A program made the translations under genes and the position numbers. A model generated the notes under the pieces. The model was not told the DNA's origin. It searched no databases and saw nothing but the letters and a program-made list of their open reading frames with translations. Below are positions 56,149-64,000 of a stretch of 64,000 nucleotides of DNA, one piece after another (within the stretch, counting starts at the first letter, position 1; every line of letters begins with the position of its first letter). Source of the stretch: Thermoleophilia bacterium (GTDB taxonomy: Bacteria; Actinomycetota; Thermoleophilia; UBA2241). The stretch spans positions 62,001 to 126,000 of the forward strand of contig JAWKKE010000001.1 of assembly GCA_041393415.1 (NCBI GenBank). Direction: 5' to 3'.

Positions 56149-58425
56149 TCAGCGGTCGCTCCATGCATCGGGCATCGCGCCGGAGTAGCTACCCGGATGC
56201 GTCGTTGCACCCGCGGCAGCGCTCAGCACATCGGCCGTCCACTCACGCACGTCGTAGCCGCTGACGATACGGCTCAAGCGGCGGATCCTCTCGCGCTTCT
56301 CCTCCTCGCTCATCGCCAACGCCTTGCCGAGCACCTCGGCCAGATTGGCGAGGTCGTACGGGTTCGTGAGCAGCGCACCGTGGAGCTCGACCGCCGCGCC
56401 GGCAAACTCCGAGAGGACCAAGGCGCCGGCGCCATCCACCGCGTCCTGCGCGGCGACGAACTCCTTGGCGACGAGATTGAGGCCGTCGCGCAGCGGCGTG
56501 ACCCACATGACGTCCGCAGCGGCGTAGTAGCAGGCGACGTCGTCAAAAGGAAACGACCGGAAGAGGTAGTGGATCGGCGCCCATTCGAGCGTCCGAAATC
56601 TGCCGTTGATGCGCCCGACGGCCTCATCGACCGATTCGCGGATCTCGTCGTACACGGCCATGCCGGATGCCGGGGGCGTCGTGATGAGCACAAGAACGAT
56701 GCGCCCGTGGAGATCTGGCCGTTCGTCGAGCAGCCGCTCGTACGCCTCGAGCTTGTTCAGCGGGCCCTTGACGTAGTCGAGGCGTTCGATCGACATCACG
56801 ATCGTCTGGTCGGCGAAGCGCTCGCGGATTCCACTGACCTTCGCCTGACTCTCCTCCCGCGCAAGGATGTCGTGAATCGCCTTCACATCCACACCAACCG
56901 GGTGAGCGCCGATGCGCAAGTGGCGGCCCTGCACACCCAGCAGCGTCGGCATCTCAACCTGCGCGAGCGCGACGCCGCGGACACGGAAGCGCGGTGCGCA
57001 TTCCTCGGTTGTGAGGACATCCGCGGGGACGTGCGTGCGCACCAGTTCGGCGAAGTTGGCGGCGTAGCGCGGAATATGGAAGCCGACGTGGTCGCACTGC
57101 GCCAAAGAGGCGACGATCTGGTCTGCCCAAGGAATCACGTTGAACACGCACGCCGGCGGGAAGGAGGTGTGGTGGAAGAAGCTGATCTTCACGTCGGGGC
57201 GCAACTGCCGGAGAATCCCCGGGACCATCCACAGATTGTAGTCGTGAATCCACACCAGCGCCCCGTCGTCGGCCTCTTCGGCCGTCTGTTCCGCGAAGCG
57301 CCGATTGATCTCGACGTAGTGTTCCCAGTCATCATGATGGAACGACGCGCGATCGACGAAGGAGAAGATCACCGGCCAGAAGGCCTCCTTCGAGAAGGCG
57401 TGGTAGAAACGCTGCACATCCGACGATTCGAGAGGCACCGTCGCCGTCACGAGCTCCGGATACACCTTGGCGTCCACCATCTCGTGCCGAGCGATCGGAC
57501 GATGACCTCGGTCCGAGGTGGACCAGGCGACCCAGGAGCCGGACCGCCCGCTGCGAAACGAGCCCAGAAGCGTGGGGATGATGCCGTTGGGGCTGCTGTG
57601 CGGTTTGCGCACCAGTCGGCCGTTCACGCGCTCTTCGTTGTACGGCAGCCGGTGATAGACGACGACGAGTTGCGCGTCGCCCACATCGCCATCCGCCGGA
57701 GCGACGACATCGGCGCTGTCCCAATGCGGATGGGTCCCGAGCGCCTCAAGGATTCCGGCGGTGCCCTCTCGAGAGGCGTGCAGCGTGAGCGTCGACGGCG
57801 GCACGGCGTCTCGCAAGGCCTGCTCCGCGTTACCGACAATCACGCCCCTGAACCCCCGCTCGTAGAGCGACTCATCGTTGAGCGTGTCGCCGGCCACGAG
57901 CACCGACTCGTCGGGCAGACCGAGGTGCTCAACGAGCGCGCGCAGCGTCCGTCCCTTGGACACACCCGGAGGCAACACGTCGAGATACTTGCCTGCCGAG
58001 AAGAGTAGCTGGCACTCGATTCCCGTAAGGCGGTCGCGAACAGCATCCAGCACGTCCGGACCTTCGACGAAGAACGAACAGCGTCGCTCCTGCGGCACCA
58101 TCTGCGGCGATAGGCCGGCGAGACCGTCCAACCGCTCGAATATCGGCTCGGCGCCGACCCAGCGACCATCGATCTCGAGCTGGAGAGGCTGCACCGACTC
58201 GAGTGATTCGCCGTGTACCACGGTCGCGCCGACATCGGCAATGACGTACGCCGGACTAGGGACGATGGGATCGTTGATGAGGGGGAGAACGCTCTCTACG
58301 CCGCGCCCGGTGACGAAGACCACCTGCGAACTGGGCACGGCGCGCAACGCTGAATAGAGGGCAAGGCGGTCATGCTGCCGGCCGCCGAGAAACGTGCCGT
58401 CAAGATCGGTAGCAAGGAAAAGAAT
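56149..58425 (-). CDS. Bifunctional GT20 synthase with N-terminal HAD phosphatase (glucosylglycerol type)
   Basis: N-terminal HAD phosphatase plus C-terminal GT20 (trehalose-phosphate-synthase-like) transferase, 758 residues. The GT20 part has VVVYHRLPYNEE, SSPNGIIPTLLGSF, WIHDYNLWMVPGIL, SIERLDYVKGPLNKLEAYE, RDGLNLVAKEFVAAQ and VLSEFAGAAVEL. The layout and the 'PNGIIPTL' segment fit bifunctional glucosylglycerol-phosphate synthase/phosphatase better than OtsA, so the product is probably glucosylglycerol, an osmolyte. The first canonical start (58347) cuts off the HAD motif. Upstream in frame lies LFLATDLDGTFLGG with the catalytic aspartates. The only plausible start is ATT 58423-58425, 10 nt after AAGGAGG. 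A T4/T5 run error that would put a GTG in frame is the alternative. Confidence 0.85.
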   Translation of the reverse strand: MLFLATDLDGTFLGGRQHDRLALYSALRAVPSSQVVFVTGRGVESVLPLINDPIVPSPAYVIADVGATVVHGESLESVQPLQLEIDGRWVGAEPIFERLDGLAGLSPQMVPQERRCSFFVEGPDVLDAVRDRLTGIECQLLFSAGKYLDVLPPGVSKGRTLRALVEHLGLPDESVLVAGDTLNDESLYERGFRGVIVGNAEQALRDAVPPSTLTLHASREGTAGILEALGTHPHWDSADVVAPADGDVGDAQLVVVYHRLPYNEERVNGRLVRKPHSSPNGIIPTLLGSFRSGRSGSWVAWSTSDRGHRPIARHEMVDAKVYPELVTATVPLESSDVQRFYHAFSKEAFWPVIFSFVDRASFHHDDWEHYVEINRRFAEQTAEEADDGALVWIHDYNLWMVPGILRQLRPDVKISFFHHTSFPPACVFNVIPWADQIVASLAQCDHVGFHIPRYAANFAELVRTHVPADVLTTEECAPRFRVRGVALAQVEMPTLLGVQGRHLRIGAHPVGVDVKAIHDILAREESQAKVSGIRERFADQTIVMSIERLDYVKGPLNKLEAYERLLDERPDLHGRIVLVLITTPPASGMAVYDEIRESVDEAVGRINGRFRTLEWAPIHYLFRSFPFDDVACYYAAADVMWVTPLRDGLNLVAKEFVAAQDAVDGAGALVLSEFAGAAVELHGALLTNPYDLANLAEVLGKALAMSEEEKRERIRRLSRIVSGYDVREWTADVLSAAAGATTHPGSYSGAMPDAWSDR

Positions 58426-58542
58426 GAGTGCACAACCTCCTTCTCAGCTTTGATGCCACGCCATCCGCGCGGCACCCCAGACAGGCATCAGGCCTTACCG
58501 AGCGTACCCAGGATCTTTAGCTGTGGTCAACCTGGACGGCGC

Positions 58543-61476
58543 CTAGTTGCTCACCTGAATGGTCGTCTGTGGCGACTTCGCGGACCCGCTCTTGAAGTAG
58601 TACACCGAGGTCGCCGTCGGCTTGACGGTGACCTGGTAGCTCGAGTACTTGGCCACGTATCCGCCGGAGAGACTCTGCGAGTGCCGGGTCGTTGCGACGG
58701 ACTGACTCGACCAGACTCCCCCCTTCTTTGTATACAGCTGAACCTTGCTTCCCGACGAGAGGGCCGGATAGACGCGACCCTCGATCGTAAGGCCGGTTCC
58801 CTTGGTGATGGAGACGTCATCACCCGCTGCCGGAGAGATCGACATGCTCTTGAAGGTCACCCACGTACTGTTGAGTCCGAGCTTCGTGCGCAGCATGCTG
58901 CCGTGCATGTAGGTCGTCCCATTGGAGCCGATGATGGCCGCCTTGACGATGCGCGGCGACGAACCCTTCTCCACGCGGTAGATCGCCTGCACAGTGCCCT
59001 TCACAGCCGAGCCGAGAGCAGACTTGAGCTGCTTCTCGCTACGGGTGAACGGTCCCCAGGTGTGCAGAGTGGCGTACGAGTCGTAGGGATCGTCGACACC
59101 CTTGAGATAGGGCTGAGACGTCGTTTCCCACGCGTACTCGATGTTCTCGGTTTGGCCGCCGGAACACGAGAAGTAGAACGCCTGAATCGGCGTCCCCTTA
59201 TAGCTCGGTACGATGCCGGCAGTGGCCTTGATCGCCGCATTCGTGCGCGAGTCCTCGCGCGACACGCCACTGTAGACCTGCGAACGAACATCGCAGTACA
59301 CGTCCCACTCTCCGGTCGCGGCGCGGCGCGCCCGCTCGGCGTAGGAACGCGCCGCACACGCCTGCGCCTTGAGCGCCTCAGCCGGCCACGAGGCGGAGAC
59401 TTCGTGAGGGACGACGCCCCGCAAGTAGCTCTCCATGGCGACGTAGTTCACCATCATCAGCGACGATCCCGAGCGCACGACGCGTATCTTGCCGCGATGC
59501 CGACCGGTCTGGCCGGCATCCGTCGCCGTGATCAGACTGAGCTGGCCCTTGGTCGGCGCAAAGGTCACGGCCCCGGAGAAGGTCTTGGTCTTGCCCCCGG
59601 CGGAGACCCGATAGGCGCCGTTGACGTACGTCGTCGTCGCCGTCACTCCCCCACCGATGGACAACGACGAGCCTCCTCCCTTGGCCGTGTATGAGCTTGC
59701 GCAAGTGAGCTTCACCGATTGCAGCCCGCTGCGCAGGCGCACGCGCAACGTCGCGTTCTTGATCGTCGTGAAGCCGATGCCGGTGTAGTAGTGCTTGAGA
59801 ATCGTCTTGTAGCTGGCACCGTGCTTGGCCAAGCCGTAGGCACCCCATTGCGACATGCCGATGCCGTGACCCCAACCACGGCCCGAGACGGTGAAGAGCG
59901 TGGCCTCGGTCGTCGTGACGGGCGTCGTGCGCTCACCCGTGCCGACCGTCAACGGCACCACACTGCTGTAGCCCACCAGGTTGGCGGAGTCGGCAGGCAT
60001 CATGGCGCGGAACTCCCAGTTCTGGCGGTTGACCATCGCCACGCTGACGGCGTAGCTGCCGTCGGCGGCCAGCTTAGCCGTGCGCCAGTTGATCCAGTCG
60101 CCGCCGGCGGCGAGGCGCTTCTGTATCGTGACCGTGCCGCTGGCGGAGCTACCGGCGGCGGTGGCGACGCTGCCGCTGTAGGTGACGGAGGTGCCGACCT
60201 CGACCGGCGTCGCGAGGGTCTTGAGGGCGACAGTCCAGGGGTCCGTGGCCGTGGATTGTTCCCCAATCGCGGCCGCGACCGACGCTCTCACTTCAGGCAG
60301 CAACGCGTACAACGCATCCCCCGGGCAGGCGGTGTAGTTGGCATCGCGGTGCCCGGCGATGGTGGGAAAGGTGACCGTGTCGCCCTTGTCGTACTTGTCC
60401 GTACCGCCGCAGGTGAGCGTCGCCTGACCCGTGGGATCCACGCCGTGAAGGCTCAGCTTCCAGGCGAGCAAGCGCTCAAGTGCATCGACCGCCTGCGCCG
60501 ACGGCTGTTCGCTGGTGTACGTCCCCATGACCGATATGCCGGTGCTGCCCGTATTGAAGCCGTAGACTTGGGCGCCCACGACACCCTGCTTGGGGCCACC
60601 GGCACGCCCTACGTAGATTCGGCCGAAGCGATCGATGAGGAAGTTGTAGCCGATGTCGCTCCAACCGAGGCTCTTCGTGTGGTAGGCGTAGATCCCACGC
60701 ACGATCGCCGGCGCGTCGGCCTGTGAGTAGTCGTTCCCGCCGGCGGTATGGTGGATGAACGCCATCTTGACTGTCGCGAGGACGGGGTCGCCGGAACGCA
60801 GTGACTCATCGGCGCCCCACGCCGCCCGCGTCACCAAGTCCGGTTCATCGACCGTGGCCGCGCCTGCGCTAGCCGTGAGGCGCAAGGTGGGCGCAGTCGC
60901 CGCCAGCGTCCGCACAAAGCTGAGCGTGCGCTCGGCCACGTCGACGTCAGGTGACGTGTCGAGCGCCACCAGCTTCACACCGCTCAGTTCGACCGGTGCG
61001 GAATCGCCCGCCGCCGTCGCTCGAATCTGCACGTAGCGCCCCGCACCTGTCCACATCGCCTCGATGTGTGCGGTCGGCGCGCCATCGCCTTCGCCGGCAT
61101 ACTCGAGCGGCGCCTCGAACCAGGGGCCCCAACCGGAGCCATCCTCGCTGCAGCGCAGCCGCACGATGACATCGCCGTCATCCTTTGGGAGATCGCACGT
61201 CAAGCCGAGCATCGTGAAGCTCATCTCGGAGTCGAGGGTCACGAGTGGCACCGAGGCGTCGCCCCCGGAAGAGCGTTTCTGCGACCCCTGGGCAGCGACT
61301 GTGAGTCGCTGCGGCACGGAGAACGACTGCACGTCCACCTTCTGCGGAGACATGCGCCAAGCCTCGGCCGCAGCCCCCGTCCACAACGCCAGCCAGGCCA
61401 CCACGAGCAGCACTGCGAGCGCCCCGACGGCGGTTGTGATTCCTCTTGAGCGCCATCCGAGTCGTCGCATCTTCAT
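58543..61476 (-). CDS. PGRP amidase and SpoIID/LytB-domain wall hydrolase
   Basis: A 977-residue secreted or membrane-anchored wall protein. A membrane helix lies at about 13-36, then a beta-rich region. Next is a peptidoglycan-recognition amidase domain: FIHHTAGG with His242/243, YNFLIDRFGRIYVGRAGG, TIAGHRDANYTACPGD (zinc His and Cys). A beta linker follows. The SpoIID/LytB domain has GRGWGHGIGMSQWGAYG (near 535), NYVAMESYLRGVVPHEVSAS and QAFYFSCSGGQTE; this family cuts glycan strands. The C-terminus is a beta domain. Together it should cut both peptide stems and glycans. The ATG at 61476 has GGAGAGGTGAGC. Confidence 0.9.
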   Translation of the reverse strand: MKMRRLGWRSRGITTAVGALAVLLVVAWLALWTGAAAEAWRMSPQKVDVQSFSVPQRLTVAAQGSQKRSSGGDASVPLVTLDSEMSFTMLGLTCDLPKDDGDVIVRLRCSEDGSGWGPWFEAPLEYAGEGDGAPTAHIEAMWTGAGRYVQIRATAAGDSAPVELSGVKLVALDTSPDVDVAERTLSFVRTLAATAPTLRLTASAGAATVDEPDLVTRAAWGADESLRSGDPVLATVKMAFIHHTAGGNDYSQADAPAIVRGIYAYHTKSLGWSDIGYNFLIDRFGRIYVGRAGGPKQGVVGAQVYGFNTGSTGISVMGTYTSEQPSAQAVDALERLLAWKLSLHGVDPTGQATLTCGGTDKYDKGDTVTFPTIAGHRDANYTACPGDALYALLPEVRASVAAAIGEQSTATDPWTVALKTLATPVEVGTSVTYSGSVATAAGSSASGTVTIQKRLAAGGDWINWRTAKLAADGSYAVSVAMVNRQNWEFRAMMPADSANLVGYSSVVPLTVGTGERTTPVTTTEATLFTVSGRGWGHGIGMSQWGAYGLAKHGASYKTILKHYYTGIGFTTIKNATLRVRLRSGLQSVKLTCASSYTAKGGGSSLSIGGGVTATTTYVNGAYRVSAGGKTKTFSGAVTFAPTKGQLSLITATDAGQTGRHRGKIRVVRSGSSLMMVNYVAMESYLRGVVPHEVSASWPAEALKAQACAARSYAERARRAATGEWDVYCDVRSQVYSGVSREDSRTNAAIKATAGIVPSYKGTPIQAFYFSCSGGQTENIEYAWETTSQPYLKGVDDPYDSYATLHTWGPFTRSEKQLKSALGSAVKGTVQAIYRVEKGSSPRIVKAAIIGSNGTTYMHGSMLRTKLGLNSTWVTFKSMSISPAAGDDVSITKGTGLTIEGRVYPALSSGSKVQLYTKKGGVWSSQSVATTRHSQSLSGGYVAKYSSYQVTVKPTATSVYYFKSGSAKSPQTTIQVSN

Positions 61477-61674
61477 GCTCACCTCTCCTAGCCTCGGGCG
61501 ACAGCGAGTCCCTTGAACCCTCGTGTGAGACACACTCGTCGTCGCTTTCTGCGCGTCCACAACACGTAGCTAGGACGCTTGTCGGAAGTGGGGTTTTCGA
61601 TCTGCAGCTGGCTTCGACAGCCAGAGGGACAACAACTATGTACGCGAACCTTCGTGACGCTACCCTACAACCCT

Positions 61675-61725
61675 GCGCCAAAAAGGCAAAAGGCGGTGGG
61701 GCTCTCTACGTGGAGCCCCACCGCC
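61675..61725 (-). terminator. Intrinsic terminator after serA
   Basis: On the minus strand a perfect 13-bp stem (61725-61713 with 61704-61692) is followed by CCTTTTGCCTTTTTGG. It lies 17 bp past the serA stop and ends the aminotransferase-serA unit. Confidence 0.88.
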
Positions 61726-61741
61726 CCGTTGTCACGAATGC

Positions 61742-63343
61742 TTACAGTTTGACACGCTTGCCGTCGCCCAGACCGCAGGCGTCGACAAGCTCGGCGAGTT
61801 GCACGTCGCTCAGCGGATCATCGATCGTGAGTCCCATCACGGCCATCTGGTCCTTGACCTCGCGACCCACGCTCATTTGGCCGATGTTGATCCCGAATTC
61901 GCCCATCTTGGTGCCGATCTTGCCGATCATGCCGGGCACATCCTTGTATTGCAGGAAGACCATATTGGCGGCCGGCTCGATGTCGACGTCCTGACGGTAG
62001 ACCTTGACGAAACGCGGACGATGCCGCGGGCCGAGCGTAGTGCCGCTCACGCTGAGTTCGCCACGCGCGTCGGTGGTCGACACGGTGATCAGATTGAGGT
62101 AGTCAACGGCCGCCGGCTGCTTGGCCTCTTTGGCCGTGATGCCGCGCTCGTCGGCGATCGCCTGCACATTGACGAAGTTGACCGGGCCATCGACCTTGTC
62201 GGCCACGACGCCCTGCAACACGGCCATGGCAAGGATACGCGTGTCGTAGCGCGCGATGCCGCCGCCGTAGGTGATCTCGAAGCTATCGACGGGACCGTCT
62301 GAGATCTGGACGATGAGCTTGCCGAGTTGCTCGCACACCGGCAGGAACGGCATGAGCTGGTCGGCGTCCTCACCGGGCGAAAGCGGGATGTTGACGGCGT
62401 TGCTGGCGAACTGACCGTTGAGTACCGCCGCTACTTGCTCGGCGATGATCGTGCTGGCGCGCAACTGCGCCTCGATCGTGGACGCACCGAGATGGGGCGT
62501 GCAGACGACGCTGTCGTACTTGAAGAGCGGACTCTCCGTCGTCGGCTCCTTGGGATACACATCGACGCCCGACGCCGCGACCTTGCCGCTCTCGATGGCG
62601 CGCGCCCAGGCATCCTCATCGATGATGCCGCCACGCGCGACGTTGACGACGCGCACGCCGTCCTTCATCTTGGCGAACTCCTCATCCGAGATGAAGCCGA
62701 TGGTCTCGGCGTTCTTCGGCAGATGGACGGTGATGAAATCGGCCTCGCGGTAGATCTTGTCCGGGCTGTCGGCACGCTCGAGCCCGAGTTCGACGAAGCG
62801 CTCGGCCGGCACAAACGGATCGTAGGCGACGACGTTCATGCCCAAGCCGCGGGCGTCCTCGGCGACGAGGAAGCCGATGCGACCGAGGCCGACGACACCG
62901 AGCGTCTTGCCGCGCAGCTCAACACCGTTCTTGCCCCACTTGCCCTTCTCCCAGTTGCCGGACTTGAGGTCCGCGTAGGCCTGCGGAATGTTGCGCGCGC
63001 AGGCCATGATGAGAGCGACTGTGTGCTCCGCCGCAGAGAGCACGTTGCTCTGCGGCGCATTGACGACGATGACGCCGCGCTTCGTCGCCTCCTTGACGTC
63101 GATGTTGTCGACGCCGACGCCGGCGCGGCCGACCACCTGCAGCTTCGTGCCGGCCTGCAAGACCTCGGCCGTGACCTTGGCCGCCGAGCGCACGATCAGG
63201 CCGTGATACTCGGGTATGCGCTTGAGGAGTTCGTCGGCGTCCCACTCGTAGCCGAGGTCGACCTCAAAGCCGAGGTCCTCGAGGTACTTGATGCCCTCGG
63301 GAGCAAGCTTCTCTTTGGCGAGGATCTTCTTGATCTCGGTCAT
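61742..63343 (-). CDS. serA: D-3-phosphoglycerate dehydrogenase
   Basis: A 533-residue long-form SerA that starts serine synthesis. GRAGVGVDNIDVKEATKRG, the NAD-binding LGVVGLGRIGFLVAE, VNVARGGIIDEDAW and the catalytic His in TPHLGAST are present. After these come the intervening allosteric domain (about 320-450) and a C-terminal ACT domain (from about 458), which usually binds serine. GGGGAGG precedes the ATG at 63343. It is 17 bp downstream of a class V aminotransferase that probably does the next step. Confidence 0.96.
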   Translation of the reverse strand: MTEIKKILAKEKLAPEGIKYLEDLGFEVDLGYEWDADELLKRIPEYHGLIVRSAAKVTAEVLQAGTKLQVVGRAGVGVDNIDVKEATKRGVIVVNAPQSNVLSAAEHTVALIMACARNIPQAYADLKSGNWEKGKWGKNGVELRGKTLGVVGLGRIGFLVAEDARGLGMNVVAYDPFVPAERFVELGLERADSPDKIYREADFITVHLPKNAETIGFISDEEFAKMKDGVRVVNVARGGIIDEDAWARAIESGKVAASGVDVYPKEPTTESPLFKYDSVVCTPHLGASTIEAQLRASTIIAEQVAAVLNGQFASNAVNIPLSPGEDADQLMPFLPVCEQLGKLIVQISDGPVDSFEITYGGGIARYDTRILAMAVLQGVVADKVDGPVNFVNVQAIADERGITAKEAKQPAAVDYLNLITVSTTDARGELSVSGTTLGPRHRPRFVKVYRQDVDIEPAANMVFLQYKDVPGMIGKIGTKMGEFGINIGQMSVGREVKDQMAVMGLTIDDPLSDVQLAELVDACGLGDGKRVKL

Positions 63344-63360
63344 CTCGTCATCCTCCCCGC

Positions 63361-64000
63361 TCAGAGCTGGACTGGGCTCTGCATGAACACCTGCTCGGCC
63401 GCGGCGATGGAGGCGCCAAACTTGACGTCGTAGCCGAGCTCGGCAAGGACCATCTCGACGGTCGTCAGACCCACGACGATGTCGGAGTGACCGAAGTAAC
63501 CGCAGTGGCCGAAGCGGAAGATCTTGCCTTTCACGGCGCCCTGTCCGCCGGCCAGCCACACACCCCACTTGTCGCGCGCGAGCTTGCCGATCTTGCCGCC
63601 GTCGACGCCTTCCGGGACCTTCACGGATGTGACGGAGTTCGCCTCCGGATCCTCGACGGCGAAGAGCTCGAGACCGAGCGCCTTGACGCCCTCGCGGCAG
63701 GCCTTGCCGAGCACGCGGTGACGCTGAAACACGTTCTCCAGGCCCTCCTCACGGATGAGGTCGATGGCGGCGTTCTGGGCAACCATGAGAGAGACCGCCG
63801 GCGTGTACGGCGTCTGCGCGGCGTCGCCGGTCATCTTGGCGCGCGCCGCGACCCAGTCGAAGTAGAAGCGCGGCGTCTGGCACTGCTCGACGACCTTCCA
63901 TGCCTTCTCGCTGACAGCGACGTAGGCCAGGCCCGGAGGCACCATGAGCGCCTTCTGAGAGCCGGTCACGCAAACGTCCACGTGCCACTCGTCGGTCTTC
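63361..64000 (-). CDS. Class V aminotransferase (serine-pyruvate/glyoxylate type), C-terminal part
   Basis: The gene runs off the right edge; about 213 C-terminal codons are present. The PLP lysine is in CVTGSQKALMVPPG. TPYTPAVSLMVAQNAAIDLI and RFGHCGYFGHSDIVVGLTTVEMVL match the alanine-glyoxylate/serine-pyruvate aminotransferase branch. The pairing with serA suggests it serves as phosphoserine aminotransferase, as in several bacteria and archaea without a classical SerC; this is inference. Confidence 0.9.
   Translation of the reverse strand, partial: KTDEWHVDVCVTGSQKALMVPPGLAYVAVSEKAWKVVEQCQTPRFYFDWVAARAKMTGDAAQTPYTPAVSLMVAQNAAIDLIREEGLENVFQRHRVLGKACREGVKALGLELFAVEDPEANSVTSVKVPEGVDGGKIGKLARDKWGVWLAGGQGAVKGKIFRFGHCGYFGHSDIVVGLTTVEMVLAELGYDVKFGASIAAAEQVFMQSPVQL

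Noticed and set aside
61477..61741. Possible riboswitch upstream of the SpoIID-type hydrolase
   Set aside because: I looked for a ydaO-like c-di-AMP element, common before such genes, but could not match its conserved segments.

Overview
High-GC (roughly two thirds G+C by eye) bacterial chromosome segment. The best guess is a deep-branching actinobacterium outside the classical mycelial groups, perhaps Thermoleophilia- or Coriobacteriia-like. This is inference from five things: GTG starts and 4-bp stop/start overlaps throughout; an LAxTG sorting signal; a CGAAC-N4-GTTCG type LexA box; a leucine-codon leader upstream of leuA; and a Cas9 that resembles the Acidothermus type II-C enzyme. A bacteriohemerythrin and an MttB-type methyltransferase with its corrinoid protein suggest an anaerobic or microaerophilic life. 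I saw no rRNA, tRNA or insertion sequence. The CRISPR array is the only stretch over 300 bases without a protein gene.

Layout. 1-800: start of a glycosyltransferase (minus strand) and a small sorted surface protein (plus). 862-16947 (minus): a long housekeeping run of rpiB, glyA, a dCMP deaminase, a WecA/MraY-type transferase, two small AtpI-like proteins, atpBEFHAGDC, murA and two LytR-family cell-envelope proteins. The order rpiB-glyA-atp-murA is also found in other Gram-positive bacteria. 16993-24533 (minus): hisZ-hisG-hisD-hisB-hisH-hisA-hisF, then sua5 and a PhzF-like gene, tightly overlapping. 24565-27975 (minus): dnaE.

28059-35305: a complete type II-C CRISPR-Cas9 locus. It has 36 repeats and 35 spacers, then cas2, cas1, cas9 and a short tracrRNA gene that I infer from an anti-repeat, two hairpins and a U-tract. 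Pairing with the tracrRNA puts the crRNA-sense strand on plus, opposite to the cas genes, and each repeat ends in a possible extended -10 promoter. cas1 appears to lack a canonical start codon.

35371-42988: a PPC-like lipoprotein; a UvrD/PcrA-type helicase behind a perfect LexA box; a coupled hemerythrin/small HTH/YggT set with a 5'-UTR hairpin; a PAS-GGDEF-EAL protein; and an inositol-monophosphatase-family enzyme. 43087-51227 (minus): a branched-chain amino acid operon (leader peptide, leuA, leuC, leuD, leuB, ilvE, cimA, FAH-family gene) with a leucine-codon attenuator. 51230-64000: a TetR remnant, a small hypothetical, an orphan peptide-type binding lipoprotein, a corrinoid protein with a non-pyrrolysine MttB homologue, a bifunctional glucosylglycerol-type synthase, a large amidase-SpoIID wall hydrolase, serA and a class V aminotransferase cut by the window edge.

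Two genes, cas1 and the glucosylglycerol-type synthase, only gain their conserved N-termini if translation starts at ATC or ATT. hisH and yggT appear to start at CTG. These unusual starts recur and deserve checking.
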